Below are positions 6,744 to 8,329 of a stretch of 8,329 bases of DNA, piece after piece. The DNA is taken from assembly GCA_937924465.1 (NCBI GenBank), contig CALDSP010000158.1:1-8329 (forward strand), read 5' to 3'. Made by a program: the position numbers and the translations under genes. Source of the stretch: an uncultured Leptospiraceae bacterium. GTDB lineage: Bacteria > Spirochaetota > Leptospiria > Leptospirales > Leptospiraceae. How positions within the stretch are numbered: the stretch's first letter is position 1; each line of letters starts with the position of its first letter. Under the pieces are notes generated by a model, which was not told where the DNA came from, did not search any database, and was given only the letters and a program-made list of their open reading frames with translations.

Positions 6744-8329
6744 GTACCCTCAGGCTCTTCTTTGTTATAGAAGATTCCTAAGGCATAAAAGAAAATCCCA
6801 AGTAAAATATATGCAAGCAAAAATTCTTGTGAGGCAGGAAATTTATAATTACCTAAAATTTCATTTCCTTGTAATTCATAAGAATGAATTAAACCAACAG
6901 CAGTTAAAATTCCTCCAACAAAACTCCAATAAGCTGTTACAAAAAAGCGCCTCTCAATTACTGCAACCGTAAGAGCTGCCCATACCATTGATGTCAAAAG
7001 AAATCCTTGTGAAAGAGAAATTAAACCATGAAGTTGAAAAGGAAGTGCTTCATTTGGAACCTTATCCAAAGCAACTGCCACATTTTCTGGATTTTCTAGT
7101 TTGGCTAAAACCCCTGTTAAAACCCCATTTCCATAACGAAAAGCACTTTGTACAAGAAGGGTTCCCCAACCAGCAATGGCTGGAAAAAGTCCAAATACAA
7201 TAGCTGGAGCATGAGCAATGGGCGTAGACTCAAAAGCCTGAACACCAATGATGATTCCAATCCAAAGTAAAATTGGCATTCCAGCTTCAATCGGTACGAG
7301 TTGAGAGATAAAACCCATAAGTCCAACCAAACACATGGTTGTAATAAATGTTCCATTTAAAATAGAATAACCAATTCTTGCACCAATCCCTTTCCAACCC
7401 GGATGACCTATATAAATTGTAGTTGGAAAAGGAGAACCAAAAAGAGCACCAAGTATAGTTCCAATACCATTCACTAAAAGTGAATTTCGAGTATTGTATT
7501 TATCACCTGCTGCCTCTGCAGATTCTACATTTTGTAAGGAGCCAATCACATTTGTAATGCCCATTGGAATAATAAATGCAGAGTATTCTTTGATATTTTC
7601 CCAAGTAATTCCATCCCAAACATCATTGAAATAAACAATAGGAAAATAAAATCCAATATGCTTTGTAGAATCAAATAAAGACGCTGGATTCATCATAGGG
7701 TTATTAGACCAAAACCTTGAACTCCAAGCAATGAGAGTACCCAAAACTACTGCTACTAAACCTGCAGGAACGCGAGCAGGAAAACGAACTTTTCCAAAAT
7801 ATTGAGCTAAAATTACTGCAAGTGGAATAAAAGCAATAACAGGATTATGAAATGTACGAATCAAAAAATCCATAGAAATAAAAGTAATTGCAATTCCCGC
7901 AAGAGCAGAAAGTAATGCTGCCCTTGGCGTCACGCGACGAATCCAATCAGCAACAAAAGAACCTAAAAACTCTATCAATCCACTTAAAAAAGAAGCCATA
8001 AGTCCAGCCTTCCAAGCAGTCTTGTAGTCTCCTGTCTTTTGATAAACAGGAAACATTACAAAAAAAATAAAAGTAAACAAAGAAACAGTATTGATACCAT
8101 AAGGCAAGGCTGTAACATCATCTCTTCCTGTTTCTTGAGCTAATTTATACGCTTGATAAGCATATAACAAATTTCCAATTAAAATAGAAAATGCAGCTCC
8201 GGGCAAAACTGTAGACAAGATAAATTCATTTGGAAAACCGCAAATAAATTTTGTCAATTGAATGAGAACTAAAATTTGAATTAAATTATCTACCATTAAA
8301 CCAAAAAATCCATCAATATCACCTGATAC
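6740..8329 (-). CDS. NCS2/AzgA-type (xanthine/uracil-like) permease, 5' partial
   Basis: This is a polytopic inner-membrane protein with roughly a dozen hydrophobic segments. The visible part is 529 codons and remains open to the window edge. An in-frame Met at 8296-8294 gives a 518-residue product, but the 11 codons before it (V-S-G-D-I-D-G-F-F-G-L, then M-V-D-N-L) match the family's usual start region and no ribosome site precedes that Met, so the true start lies outside. Numbered from that Met, a conserved loop at 57-68 reads GRDDVTALPYGI. Residues 249-310 (from about TNVIGSLQNVESAEAAGD through GALFGSPFPTT to GIGARIGY) correspond to the AzgA signature region. Family members carry purines or pyrimidines by cation symport. 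Here GSPFPTTIYIGHPGWKG differs from the classical AzgA residues, so the substrate is not assigned. Its TGA overlaps the next gene's ATG by four bases. Confidence 0.88.
   Translation of the reverse strand, partial: VSGDIDGFFGLMVDNLIQILVLIQLTKFICGFPNEFILSTVLPGAAFSILIGNLLYAYQAYKLAQETGRDDVTALPYGINTVSLFTFIFFVMFPVYQKTGDYKTAWKAGLMASFLSGLIEFLGSFVADWIRRVTPRAALLSALAGIAITFISMDFLIRTFHNPVIAFIPLAVILAQYFGKVRFPARVPAGLVAVVLGTLIAWSSRFWSNNPMMNPASLFDSTKHIGFYFPIVYFNDVWDGITWENIKEYSAFIIPMGITNVIGSLQNVESAEAAGDKYNTRNSLLVNGIGTILGALFGSPFPTTIYIGHPGWKGIGARIGYSILNGTFITTMCLVGLMGFISQLVPIEAGMPILLWIGIIIGVQAFESTPIAHAPAIVFGLFPAIAGWGTLLVQSAFRYGNGVLTGVLAKLENPENVAVALDKVPNEALPFQLHGLISLSQGFLLTSMVWAALTVAVIERRFFVTAYWSFVGGILTAVGLIHSYELQGNEILGNYKFPASQEFLLAYILLGIFFYALGIFYNKEEPEGT

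Noticed and set aside
6742..7203. Two plus-strand open frames opposite the permease 3' half
   Set aside because: They are antisense to a well-conserved permease and their Gln/Lys/Leu-rich translations look like complements of membrane-segment codons. There is no start context or domain.

Overview
The window holds an AT-rich bacterial segment whose genes all lie on the minus strand, so transcription runs from high to low coordinates. It has two blocks. The first is a conserved translation/transcription operon in the order rimP, nusA, infB, rbfA, truB. A further gene starts in the last 14 bases of the window after truB. The second block lies upstream, at higher coordinates: an NCS2/AzgA-type membrane permease that runs off the window edge, and a coupled 282-residue protein I do not recognise. 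The AT-rich composition, the heavy use of TTG start codons, the TruB variant with a Leptospira-like active-site loop, and the permease type together suggest a spirochaete of the Leptospira group. This is an inference from pattern recognition, not a database result.

Layout along the minus strand. Positions 8329-6740 hold the permease, 5'-truncated by the window; the Met codon at 8296 is internal. Its TGA overlaps the ATG of the unknown gene (6743-5895) by four bases, so these two are very probably one transcriptional unit. A 194-base gap (5894-5701) follows, which holds a plausible promoter, an 8-bp perfect inverted repeat abutting its -35, and a short leader. The operon then runs rimP (5700-5209), nusA (5207-3831), infB (3810-1282), rbfA (1278-895) and truB (902-24), with junctions between an 8-base overlap and a 20-base gap. 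The next gene starts at position 14, behind a Shine-Dalgarno that overlaps the truB stop codon.

The operon products act on the ribosome and RNA polymerase. RimP and RbfA mature the 30S subunit, IF2 delivers initiator tRNA and promotes subunit joining, TruB makes pseudouridine 55 in tRNA, and NusA controls pausing, termination and antitermination. Co-expression of these genes is widespread in bacteria. The permease pair is not obviously related to them.

Most of the window is ordinary core genome. I found no tRNA, rRNA, CRISPR array, insertion sequence or phage signature. The points most worth a second look are the coupled unknown protein, the TTG starts of rimP, rbfA and truB, the altered substrate-binding loops of TruB, and the rimP upstream region.
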